Source: Actinopolyspora xinjiangensis
GTDB lineage: Bacteria; Actinomycetota; Actinomycetes; Mycobacteriales; Pseudonocardiaceae
Assembly: GCF_900104475.1 (NCBI RefSeq)
Contig: NZ_FNJR01000007.1
Span: forward strand, 206,443 to 270,442
Length of the DNA: 64,000 bases
Reading direction: 5' to 3'
In this document: one piece after another, positions 1-7,390 of the stretch
How the letters are laid out: each line of letters opens with the position of its first letter
Numbering within the stretch: position 1 is the stretch's first letter
The notes under the pieces: generated by a model
Databases searched by the model: none
What the model was told of the DNA's origin: nothing
What the model saw: only the letters and a program-made list of their open reading frames with translations
Program-made: the position numbers and the translations under genes

Positions 1-2
1 GT

Positions 3-287
3 GGCTCGGCGCTGGGCCCCGGCGGCCGGGCCGGTGTCGGCGGCGCCCCTACCGGAGGTTCCACCAGCGGCACGACCGCGACATCCTCGGCCGCCTCCGG
101 GCGCGGCGGCGGCCGCGTGCCGATGGGCGCGGGCGCCGGAGCGGCCCGCGGCCAGGACGAGAACGAGGAGGAGCACGAGCGCAAGTACGTACTCGAAACC
201 GACGAGATCGCCGACGACCTCGGACTGCCCCGAGTCGCTCCGCCCGTCATCGGCGCCACACCTCGGGAGGAGGGCGGCCGCGACTGA
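3..287 (+). CDS. C-terminal fragment of a PPE-like / type VII secretion substrate
   Basis: The frame entering at base 3 is open to the TGA at 285-287 and gives the last 94 residues of a protein whose start lies left of the window. It begins with a Gly/Ser/Thr/Ala-rich low-complexity stretch (about residues 1-55). An acidic segment (QDENEEEHERKY) follows, then the ending VLETDEIADDLGLPRVAPPVIG. This layout is typical of C-termini of actinomycete PPE-domain or WXG-associated secreted proteins. The stop overlaps the EspG start by one base (TGATG), so the two are translationally coupled, as PPE-EspG pairs usually are. The PPE domain itself is not visible, so the family call rests on the tail and the neighbour. 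Confidence 0.6.
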   Translation, partial: GSALGPGGRAGVGGAPTGGSTSGTTATSSAASGRGGGRVPMGAGAGAARGQDENEEEHERKYVLETDEIADDLGLPRVAPPVIGATPREEGGRD

Positions 288-1072
288 TGCCGAGTTCGTT
301 CACGCTCTCGACGCGCGCGGCCGACGTCCTCTGCGAGGACCTCGGCATCGACCTGCGGAGATTCCCGTTCGAGCTGGAGTACCACGGCGGCACCACCGAG
401 GAGCGCTCCCGGATCCGCGAGGCGGTGTGGCGCGAGCTCACCGATCGTGGTCTGGCCGACGGCCGGGAGCCGGACCAGGACGTGGAAGCGGCGCTGCGAC
501 TGCTGCACTCCCCGAAGCTCGACATCGCGGTCACCTGGCTGGAAACCGCGACGGAGGAGGTGTTCCGCGCCCGGGCCTCGGTCTCGGGCAACCTCGGGGT
601 GCGGGCGGTGCAGGACAGCGACGGTCTCCGGGTCGGGTTCGTCGACACCCGGAGCCTGGTCCGCGAGTGCACCGACCTGCTGCCCGAGGTCTCGGTGGGC
701 ACGCTGGAGACGGCCACTGTCAACACCACCGCCGCTTCCGGCGGCGGCCCGGAGACCGACGGGGACTCCTGGCTGACCGATGCTGAGCACCGGCCGCCCG
801 GCCGGAGCAGCGATCGGCAACTGCGGGCGGCGCAGCGGATCCTGACGCTGCCCACCGAGCGGATCGGCTACTTCTTCATCACCGGTGACGCGGCCGACGG
901 CGAAACACCACGACCACCCGCCATCGGCTGGCGCGACACCGAGGACGGCCGCTACAGCATCACGGCCCGGCGCAACAACGACGGCGCCGACTGGAACACC
1001 TTCGCCCCCGCCGACAAGCAGCGACTCGCCGGTTACCTCACCGAACAGCTCAACGCGCTGGCGAGCGAGTAA
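287..1072 (+). CDS. espG: ESX secretion-associated protein EspG family
   Basis: The product has 261 residues, close to the usual EspG size. Family features include the N-terminal strand-rich segment (LGIDLRRFPFELEYHGGT), the helix ERSRIREAVWRELTDRGLAD, then LHSPKLDIAVTWLE and the strand run ending GLRVGFVDTRSLV. The C-terminal third carries ERIGYFFITGD and DTEDGRYSITARR, matching the second half of the fold. EspG proteins are cytosolic chaperones that bind the tip of PE/PPE or analogous heterodimers and deliver them to the ESX (type VII) export ATPase. The ATG shares one base with the stop of the PPE-like gene upstream, so one transcript is expected. The ESX core genes are not in the window. 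Confidence is high for the family and low for which ESX system it serves. Confidence 0.85.
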   Translation: MPSSFTLSTRAADVLCEDLGIDLRRFPFELEYHGGTTEERSRIREAVWRELTDRGLADGREPDQDVEAALRLLHSPKLDIAVTWLETATEEVFRARASVSGNLGVRAVQDSDGLRVGFVDTRSLVRECTDLLPEVSVGTLETATVNTTAASGGGPETDGDSWLTDAEHRPPGRSSDRQLRAAQRILTLPTERIGYFFITGDAADGETPRPPAIGWRDTEDGRYSITARRNNDGADWNTFAPADKQRLAGYLTEQLNALASE

Positions 1073-1174
1073 CGGCGCACCGGTGTCTAGGCGCTCAGCG
1101 CCCCGCGTTCCCGCGAGTTCCGCCGAACCGAGTGATGGCGGTGTGCTCGGCAGTCTCCCGACTGCCGGACGTGG

Positions 1175-2150
1175 TCACTCCTCGGTAACTCCGAAGACGC
1201 TGTCGTTCTCGGTGATGATCAGTCCGGGAGCGGCGTGGAGATCCAGCTTGAGTGGGCCCCGCGCGGGTCGCCGAGTGGCCTGCCACTCCATGAGGACGTG
1301 TGCCGGGTGCGGAGGCGCGAAGTCGTGGACGACCATCGCCTCCCACTCGGCGGGCCGTTGCGGGCCGCTCCACCTGCCGGGCAGCGTGATCGCCTCGGCC
1401 AGCCGCAGCAGCACCGCGTTCGGGTCGTAGTCGTACTCGCCGAGCAGCAGCATCGACACCGTGTCATTGCTGTGATCGAGATCTGGTTCTCGCATGACCT
1501 TGTCCACCCCGGTGGCGGCTCCGAGCGCAACGGCGCCAGCAGATCCTCGGCCACGGCCAGCGCGTCCTGCTCGTCCTCGGTGGCTATCTCGATGTTCGCG
1601 ACCACCCGCACCCGCGGCACACCGTCGTTGCCGAAGCTGCCGCTGATGAGCAGCTCGCGCAAGAATTGAGTCTTCTCCCCTCGGTGAAGTTGAGTTCCGG
1701 AATCAGCATTCTGGGCTCGCTCCGCACCTGGTAGGGGTAAAGCCCAAGCTCGGCCCGGATCGTGCCGCTGATGCAGCCTGCCGGACGCCGCCCCAGTCGC
1801 CCTTCGGTACCGAACTCGACGTAGGCCTCGCCCAGCCGCTCCGGATCCAACCGCACGGAGTCCTCGTACAGCCCGAGGCGATCCACGAGCGGCACCACCG
1901 CTTCCGGCAGCGCGTATTTGATCCCGTCGTCGGTGTCGTACTTGCGGTAGACGGTCAGTTCCAGCTTGTGGAACGGGAAGGGAGTGGCGCTGTCCTCATC
2001 GGGTTGGACACGCACCTCCTCGGCACCGATGTCCTCGATCAGCCGCATCCCAGCCCGCAACGCCTCCGCGGCGGAGGCCGAGCGGATCGACAACGCGATC
2101 CGCGCGATCACCACCGGATCGCCCTCGTGCAGTACCTCGTCCTCGTCCAT
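1175..2150 (-). pseudogene. Uncharacterised protein, coding frame broken by two frameshifts
   Basis: Three consecutive minus-strand frames read as one protein of roughly 325 residues. The first frame runs from the ATG at 2150 (MDEDEVLHEGDPVV, preceded by a GGAG) to about 1675. Near 1673-1680 the sense-strand sequence GAGGGGAGAAG would read on as TEGEKTQFLRELLISG if one more G were present. The second frame (GNDGVPRVRVVANIEIATEDEQ) continues to about 1530. There a second shift, around CTGGCGCCGTTG, moves into the third frame (GVDKVMREPDLDHSNDTV), which ends at 1175. The family was not recognised; there are no membrane segments, signal peptide or catalytic motif. It may be a decayed gene, or an intact gene with two sequencing errors in G-rich runs. 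Confidence 0.6.
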
Positions 2151-2333
2151 CGACTCCGTTCCCCGGCTCCCGACAACACTCGCCCCGGCAGCACGGTTCG
2201 ACGCGAAAACCACCACGAGACTCGTACTGCGCGACGGCGCATCCTACCGAATGCGAGGTTTCCAGCAGCAACCCGATTTTTTCGGTCCCCGTATCACCAA
2301 CCCTGCTCCCGAAGGTGCCGAGACTCACATTTT

Positions 2334-2594
2334 TCAGCGGCAAAACTCTTCGAAGTCCACAGGAAATGGCGTCTTCGAGTACAGGCCGCCACTTCGAAAG
2401 TCGCTCGACGTTCCCACCAGGCCCGGGATGGCTGCGAGCTGCGCGAGCGCCCGCTGGATATCGACATCGTCTCGCCGCACGATGGTGCGGTGGTCAAGCA
2501 GGCGGGAAAACCCACGAGAATCGAAATACGCGGACATGCCGACTCTTCGGTATTCGAGACCCTTGCCAAGTTCTCCGGCAGGATCCATGATCAT
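2334..2594 (-). CDS. Doubtful small ORF, 86 residues
   Basis: A minus-strand ORF fills part of the gap between the frameshifted gene and the ABC permease. It starts at ATG 2594 or at the in-frame ATG 2588 (MDPAGELG), ends DFEEFCR, and has no recognised domain. The composition is protein-like (SAYFDSRGFSRLLDHR, VDIQRALAQLAAIP) and the third codon positions are moderately G/C-rich, less so than in neighbouring genes. There is no strong ribosome-binding site. It could be a real orphan gene, the remnant of one, or chance. No function is assigned. Confidence 0.3.
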   Translation of the reverse strand: MIMDPAGELGKGLEYRRVGMSAYFDSRGFSRLLDHRTIVRRDDVDIQRALAQLAAIPGLVGTSSDFRSGGLYSKTPFPVDFEEFCR

Positions 2595-2615
2595 CCGTGT
2601 TAGATTCGCATCACT

Positions 2616-3371
2616 ATGAATCCCGTCCTGAGACGCGACGGTTCGGCCGGGTACTGGCCCGGCCAACCGTTGGTGAACATCGGTGCCGGGCTGTTGCTCG
2701 GAATCGCGCTGTTCGTCGTGGAACTGCAGCACCGGATCTCGCTGAAGGAAGCAGCGATCGGTTACTTCGCGCACTCGGATCCGGTACCCGTGATCCTCGC
2801 GCTGTTCGTCGGAGTGCTGGCCGCCGCGCCGGTGTTCGTGACCGACCAGGAGACCGGACGCAGTCCGTACCTGCGGATCGCGGGAGTCGGGCCGCGCGAG
2901 CACGTGCTCGGCTCGATACGCGTGGCGGCGGGTCGGACAGTGGTGACGACGGCCACGATGGTGGTCTTCGTCGACGTGCTGGCGCTGTTCGTCTACCCGC
3001 TGCGCACCGTCGACGAAAGCGTGCTGCTGTGGCCCGGGATGCACGCCATGGGACCGGTCGTGGACCTGGTCATGCTGCTGTGGTGCTGCCTGGTCTCGGT
3101 GGGCGTGCTGCTGGTGGCGCACCTGCTCGCCGTCTACCGCACGCCCCGGCTGGTCGCGCTGGTCTGCGCGCCGCTGGCGATAATACTCGGCGCGTTCGGG
3201 GGTGAAGAGCTCGGACTCACTCCTCTGAGTTTGATGCTCACCCCAGGACACGGGGCCCACCTTTTCCCGCACAACCCGCTGAACTGGACGATCGGTCCCG
3301 CGCTGTGGCTGCTCGTCGACGCGGCACTGATCACCGTCATCGCCCTACTCGCCCCCCGAGCCGAACGCTAG
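2616..3371 (+). CDS. Membrane protein, probable ABC transporter permease subunit
   Basis: The 251-residue protein has about six hydrophobic segments, for example VNIGAGLLLGIALFVVEL, VPVILALFVGVLAAAPVFV, TVVTTATMVVFVDVLALFV and LVMLLWCCLVSVGVLLVAHL. It has no signal peptide or catalytic motif. It lies 13 bp upstream of an ABC ATPase gene, which overlaps a second membrane protein, so the three look like one ABC-2-like system. The cytoplasmic-looking loop TDQETGRSPYLRIAGVGPREHVLG resembles the coupling region of ABC-2 permeases such as those in peptide or antibiotic export. The ATG follows a TAGATT -10-like hexamer by 9 nt, so its mRNA may have almost no leader. The substrate is unknown. Confidence 0.7.
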   Translation: MNPVLRRDGSAGYWPGQPLVNIGAGLLLGIALFVVELQHRISLKEAAIGYFAHSDPVPVILALFVGVLAAAPVFVTDQETGRSPYLRIAGVGPREHVLGSIRVAAGRTVVTTATMVVFVDVLALFVYPLRTVDESVLLWPGMHAMGPVVDLVMLLWCCLVSVGVLLVAHLLAVYRTPRLVALVCAPLAIILGAFGGEELGLTPLSLMLTPGHGAHLFPHNPLNWTIGPALWLLVDAALITVIALLAPRAER

Positions 3372-3384
3372 GTCGCACAACCAC

Positions 3385-4284
3385 ATGGAAACCCCGAACC
3401 GGGCACTGCTGGAAACCGAGAAACTGGGCAAACGCTTCGGCAACCACTGGGCGGTCCGCGACATCGACCTCGCCGTCCGAAGTGGCCGAACCGTCGGCAT
3501 CGTCGGCCCCAACGGCGCGGGCAAGACCACGCTGCTCGCCGCGCTGCTCGGCCTGATCGAACCGAGCGCGGGAAAGCTGCACCACCACACCGGAGAGGGC
3601 ACGCGGCCGAGCTTCGGCGCGGTGCTCGACCAGGACGGGCTGATCAACAGCGTCTCCGGGCGCCGCAACCTCGACCAGTGGGCCGGGATGCTGGGCGGCG
3701 TCACGTCGAACGAGGTGGACGAGTGCCTCGACGCGGTGGGGATGCGCCAGGCGGCGCGCAAGCGGGTCGGCACCTACTCGCTGGGAATGCGGCGCCGGTT
3801 GTGCCTGGCGCGGGCGCTGCTGGGCGATCCCGAGGTGCTGGTGCTCGACGAGCCCGGCAACGGGTTGGACCCCGCCGGGATCATCCGGCTCAAGGAGCTG
3901 ATCGGCGAGCGGGCGCGTGCCGGAACCGGGGTGATCTTCAGCAGCCACTCGATCGCCGACGTCGACGAGATGAGCGACGAGATCGTCTACATCTCCGGCG
4001 GTGAGGTCGTCACCCGCTGGCCCGAGGACAGCCCCCGGTGGTGGCGACTGCGCTTCGCGGCCGAGGACGAGGACGCGGAAGCCACCCGGCACGCCGCCGC
4101 CACGGTGTTGAAGGAACACGACTGGACACACCGGATCGACCCCTACATCGGGGTGCTCGCCGAGCAGTCCGCGCCGCTGCACGAACTGCTGGCGCTGCTC
4201 TCGCGGGCGGAGCTGCCGCTGGGAAATGTCGAGGACCTGGGCCGCGACATCGAACAACCCTTCCGCGGATTGGACAGCTGGTGA
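3385..4284 (+). CDS. ABC transporter ATP-binding protein
   Basis: This is a 299-residue nucleotide-binding subunit. The Walker A motif GPNGAGKTT is at about residues 41-49. The signature region reads YSLGMRRRLCLARALL (about 130-145), the SLGMRRR variant typical of ABC-2 export ATPases instead of LSGGQ. The Walker B motif VLVLDEPGNGLDPAG (about 151-165) has the catalytic Glu, and the switch region is IFSSHSI. A C-terminal extension of about 80 residues follows the ATPase core. The stop TGA overlaps the next gene's ATG (ATGA), so ATPase and second permease are coupled. Together with both membrane genes it should power export or membrane insertion; the substrate is not evident. Confidence 0.9.
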   Translation: METPNRALLETEKLGKRFGNHWAVRDIDLAVRSGRTVGIVGPNGAGKTTLLAALLGLIEPSAGKLHHHTGEGTRPSFGAVLDQDGLINSVSGRRNLDQWAGMLGGVTSNEVDECLDAVGMRQAARKRVGTYSLGMRRRLCLARALLGDPEVLVLDEPGNGLDPAGIIRLKELIGERARAGTGVIFSSHSIADVDEMSDEIVYISGGEVVTRWPEDSPRWWRLRFAAEDEDAEATRHAAATVLKEHDWTHRIDPYIGVLAEQSAPLHELLALLSRAELPLGNVEDLGRDIEQPFRGLDSW

Positions 4285-5111
4285 TGCCACGACACCCGAA
4301 TCCGGTTCGGCGCGGCGGCACGGCACGGCTGGCGGTGCTGCTGGCCACGCTGCCCGCGCTGCGCTGGGCCACCCCGGTGATCCTGCTGGCCTGGTTCTTC
4401 GTCGGCACCAGCTCCACCCCGGCCGGTCTGCCTCACGAGCCGAGCTACGGGGACTGGATCGTGCTGTCCTCGCTGGAGCCACGGACCCTGGCGATGGAAC
4501 TGGTGATTTTCTACGCGCTGCTGACGGCGGTAACGCAGGCCGCCTCCCGCTCGAACGGCCTGCACACCCACGCGCAGCTGGTGCTCGGCTCCGGGCGCTG
4601 GATCACTTCGGTGATCGGCTCCGTGGTGCTCACCGCCACGGCCTTCCTCGCGGCCTGGCTGCTGCTGTTGGTCTACATGACCTACCAGTTCGAATCGGGT
4701 CCACGAAGCCTGCTGCTCACCGCCCAGGCCGTGGAAGGACTGGACCCGGTGATCCAGCCGGGGATCGGTTTCGTGCTGCTGGCGCTGCTGCTCGACTGGG
4801 CCGCGCTGGTGCTGACCGGACTGCTCACGGCCGCCGTCGTCAACGGCCTGCGGAACCAGCGGACGGCCACCCTGCTGATCGCCGGGGCGCTGCTGGTCCA
4901 GGTGCCGCTCACCTCGACCGGCATCGGGCTGCGCTGGGTCGAACTGGCCGATCCGTTCCTGGTGCTCACGGCCTACCCTGTGCTCTACGCCCAGAGCGGC
5001 GCCGTGCTTGCGGTGAAACTCGCCGCGAACCTGCTGATGTGGGGCGGGTTGTGCGGATGGCTGCTGCGCCGCCCGCGCCACAACGCCGCGTTGCTGGCCG
5101 CAACGAGCTGA
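4284..5111 (+). CDS. Membrane protein, second permease of the ABC system
   Basis: The 275-residue protein has about six hydrophobic spans, among them ATPVILLAWFFVGTS, MELVIFYALLTAVTQAA, ITSVIGSVVLTATAFLAAW and GIGFVLLALLLDWAALVLTG. The start was taken as the ATG that overlaps the ATPase stop by four bases; upstream in-frame codons lie wholly inside the ATPase gene. The chain ends in a short basic tail (LRRPRHNAALLAATS). It shows no clear sequence similarity to the 2616-3371 permease, so the transporter is probably heteromeric. No accessory lipoprotein or immunity-type gene is next to it. Confidence 0.7.
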   Translation: MPRHPNPVRRGGTARLAVLLATLPALRWATPVILLAWFFVGTSSTPAGLPHEPSYGDWIVLSSLEPRTLAMELVIFYALLTAVTQAASRSNGLHTHAQLVLGSGRWITSVIGSVVLTATAFLAAWLLLLVYMTYQFESGPRSLLLTAQAVEGLDPVIQPGIGFVLLALLLDWAALVLTGLLTAAVVNGLRNQRTATLLIAGALLVQVPLTSTGIGLRWVELADPFLVLTAYPVLYAQSGAVLAVKLAANLLMWGGLCGWLLRRPRHNAALLAATS

Positions 5112-5486
5112 GCGGCACGGCTGCCCGTCCGCGCTGAGCGCTCAGGAAGCGGCTCCTGGAACCGGGAACGGGCACGCGGGGTCCACACGGGTCGGGGCCG
5201 GTCCGTCCGGCTCCAGCCCCGATCGGCCGGGGTCCGGAAGCCGGTGTCGTCGCGGTGAAGAGTGTCACCGAACTGAATCTCTCGTCTGGGTGAACGGCGG
5301 AAACCGCGCGGCGGTACTGTGCGTGAACAGATCGCGTCGCCCCGGCGACGTCGCGCACGTCGGGGTGACCCACCGCAGGACGACCACCCGAACCGAGCAG
5401 GGATCTCCTCCTGCCGCAGCGGAGCGCTCGCCGCTCCCCGAGCGGCCCCGGTGATCCCGTGAGACACGACCCCTGACGAGGACGGC
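5112..5486. other. Intergenic, 375 bp
   Basis: No convincing coding frame or RNA gene is seen. The segment separates the ABC system from the phosphatase gene and presumably carries the latter's promoter; no clear -35/-10 pair stands out. The short gap before 5487 holds GACGAGGACGGC, a weak ribosome-binding site. Confidence 0.5.
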
Positions 5487-6305
5487 ATGTACGAAACGGG
5501 CCCGCCGAACGGGCTGACCACGTCGACGACCGACCAGGCTGTCTCGGGCGTCGAGGACGTCCCGGACATCAGCGCCAACTGGTACCTGCACATCATCGAG
5601 TTCGCGAATTCGACACCGGACTTCGTGCACCCGCTGGCGATGTTGTTCACCGACGGCTCGCTGTTCGTCATGGCCGCCGTCCTCGCCTGGGCCGGGTGGC
5701 GGGCACGCCGACTCCCCGCGCGCGACATGGCGTTAGCGCTGCTGGCGCCGTTCGGCATGATCGCGGCCTACCTCGTCAACGACACCATCAAGGGCTTCTT
5801 CGAGGTGGGGCGGCCGTGCCGGTTGTTGTCGGACGTCAACACGATCGCGGCCTGCGACCCGCCGGGTGACTGGTCCTTCCCGAGCAACCACTCCGCCGTC
5901 GCGGGTGCCACGGCCCTGGCGATCGTGTTCGCTTGGCGCAAGCTCGGGATTCCGGCACTGCTGGTCGGGATCTCGACCGCCGCCTCCCGCGTGTTCGTGG
6001 GAGCGCACTTCCCGCACGACGTGGTGGTCGGCTTCCTGGTCGGGGCGAGCGTGGTGCTGGTCGTGATGCTGCTCGGTGCGCCCCCGGCGACCCGAGCGGT
6101 CGAGAAGCTACGGAAACACCCGAGAACGGGGAAGCTGCTGACGGCGGGCGCTCGGCCCGAACACGGACAGGCGGATTCATCACCGGAACCGCCGACGCGG
6201 CCCGTCGAGCCGCCGACCGAGCCCATCGACCCGCCGACGCAGCCCATGACCTTCCGGGGAACAACCGAGCGACACCGGGGACCCCGTTCGCACAGCACAC
6301 GCTGA
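5487..6305 (+). CDS. PAP2-family membrane phosphatase
   Basis: The 272-residue integral membrane phosphatase has all three PAP2 signature motifs. These are KGFFEVGRP (K-x6-RP, about residues 100-109), PSNHS (about 131-135) and SRVFVGAHFPHD (SR-x5-H-x3-D, about 166-178). The Lys/Arg pair, the two histidines and the aspartate needed for the phospho-histidine mechanism are present. Relatives dephosphorylate undecaprenyl pyrophosphate or phosphatidic-type lipids on the outer face of the membrane. The C-terminal 60 residues form a hydrophilic tail with repeated PTRPVEPPTEPIDPPTQP units, likely disordered. Undecaprenyl-diphosphate phosphatase activity is plausible but inferred only from the family. 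Confidence 0.9.
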   Translation: MYETGPPNGLTTSTTDQAVSGVEDVPDISANWYLHIIEFANSTPDFVHPLAMLFTDGSLFVMAAVLAWAGWRARRLPARDMALALLAPFGMIAAYLVNDTIKGFFEVGRPCRLLSDVNTIAACDPPGDWSFPSNHSAVAGATALAIVFAWRKLGIPALLVGISTAASRVFVGAHFPHDVVVGFLVGASVVLVVMLLGAPPATRAVEKLRKHPRTGKLLTAGARPEHGQADSSPEPPTRPVEPPTEPIDPPTQPMTFRGTTERHRGPRSHSTR

Positions 6306-6576
6306 TCCGACAGCGGCGCACTGCCGCAGCGCGCACCGACGCGGAGCCAGGTGGGCCGCTCCGGCTTCCACCGAACGAACCGGCCCCGCCCGAGCGGAAG
6401 GACCCGCTCGGGCGAGGGAAGACGTCACGAACTCGCGGCAGCGGCTCGTCAGGAGTCGCGAGTCCGCCGAGGTTCACGAACCGACAGCGGACCTCGACTC
6501 CCGGTGCCGACGCGACGTTCCCACCACGTACGAGAACCGCTCGCGAGAACTCCTGCTCGACGAACTCGAGTGCCGA

Positions 6577-6792
6577 TCAAACCTCGGTTTCGTACGCTCG
6601 GGCTCGACGCGACCAGCGACCGCGCCCCTGCGACCATCGCTCCCAGGTGCACAGAACCACCGCTGCCAGCACCGCGGTCCCCGTCATGGCCCCGAAGCGG
6701 CCGATCTCCACCGTGACGCCCTCCGGTGGGAACAGCAGTTCCGGCACCAGCTGGCCCAGCAGAAGCAGCACGCCGAACCACACGTACTTCAT
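6577..6792 (-). CDS. Small two-span membrane protein
   Basis: The 71-residue protein has two predicted membrane segments (YVWFGVLLLLGQLVPELLF and FGAMTGTAVLAAVVLCTW). A basic C-terminal tail (ERWSQGRGRWSRRARAYETEV) probably faces the cytoplasm. The ATG at 6792 follows GGAGAG at a normal distance, which supports the start. No domain was recognised and no operon partner lies close by. Small membrane proteins of this kind are common and mostly uncharacterised in actinomycetes. Confidence 0.65.
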   Translation of the reverse strand: MKYVWFGVLLLLGQLVPELLFPPEGVTVEIGRFGAMTGTAVLAAVVLCTWERWSQGRGRWSRRARAYETEV

Positions 6793-7285
6793 GGCACTCT
6801 CCGATAACGCCGCTAGGAAAACACCTCAGACATGGAAATTCCGCTGTTGTACTCGGTCGGACGGTTGTGGCGGCCGACAGCGGTCGGCCGTCTCCGAACT
6901 GCTCTGGAACGAGACACCCCAGGGAACCACGAACCCAGTACGCGCGACCAGCGATCCTAACGGCACGGCACCCGGAAACAGCACCCCCGTCACCCGCCCC
7001 GACCAGCCAGGTCATCCGGCGGCCACGCAACGTTGTCCAACTCTTCACCCCTCGGGCACTCAACCCTTGAGACCGCCCGCGAAATCGACGCCCCGGAGGC
7101 CGTCGTTGGGAAGCGACCGTGCGGGTCGCAGCGTGGGTGTCCCCGGTGCGTGAGTCGGATGCATTGCAAGGCAGGGCCGCTCGCCGCGTAGGTCGCTACT
7201 CAAGAGCCGGCCCAACGCCGCGAGGCGCCGACTCACGTAACGGCTAACCGGCCACCCCACCAGAGCGACCGCCCCAGCAACACTG

Positions 7286-7310
7286 CGAGAGCCGTGCCGG
7301 AGGTTCCGCC
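7286..7310 (-). repeat. Dispersed intergenic element, copy A
   Basis: A 25-bp sequence whose minus-strand core is CCTCCGGCACGGCTCTCG. It is identical over all 25 bases to copy B at 40313-40337 and 22/25 identical to copy C at 15798-15822. It lies about 80 bp upstream of the fused ABC exporter. No terminal direct repeats or transposase accompany it. Confidence 0.7.
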
Positions 7311-7378
7311 GAGTGACCACCCGCACACCCCGCCCGGACAGCCCCGTTCCTGGAAAGCGAGGCGTCGGTGCGGAGTCC

Positions 7379-7384
7379 TAACCT
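7379..7384 (+). promoter_or_regulatory. -10 element for a leaderless mRNA
   Basis: TAACCT lies exactly 6 nt before the GTG start at 7391, and no ribosome-binding site precedes that GTG. This places the expected transcription start on or next to the start codon. The same hexamer-N6-start arrangement recurs at 44817, 47581, 49377 and 56495. No clear -35 box was found. Confidence 0.5.
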
Positions 7385-7390
7385 GGCGGG

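Larger units (their letters stand above)
6793..7390. other. Intergenic, 598 bp, with inverted repeat and dispersed element copy
   Basis: No coding gene is seen; an 88-residue minus-strand ORF at 7060-7326 has no family features and runs through the repeat. The segment contains a 10-bp inverted repeat (CGTGAGTCGG near 7150 and CCGACTCACG near 7229, about 65 nt apart). It also contains dispersed element copy A (7286-7310) and the -10 hexamer of the next gene (7379-7384). Confidence 0.5.

Noticed and set aside
1..786. A 261-residue plus-strand frame from the first base
   Set aside because: It is the shadow of the PPE-like tail and espG: no family features and a proline/arginine-rich composition. 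The frame starting at base 3 gives the sensible C-terminus ending exactly at the espG start.
7060..7326. An 88-residue minus-strand ORF sharing RNLRHGSR with an ORF at 39550-40347
   Set aside because: The shared peptide is only the translation of the dispersed DNA element (copies A and B). The remainder of the two ORFs is unrelated, so the similarity is at DNA level.
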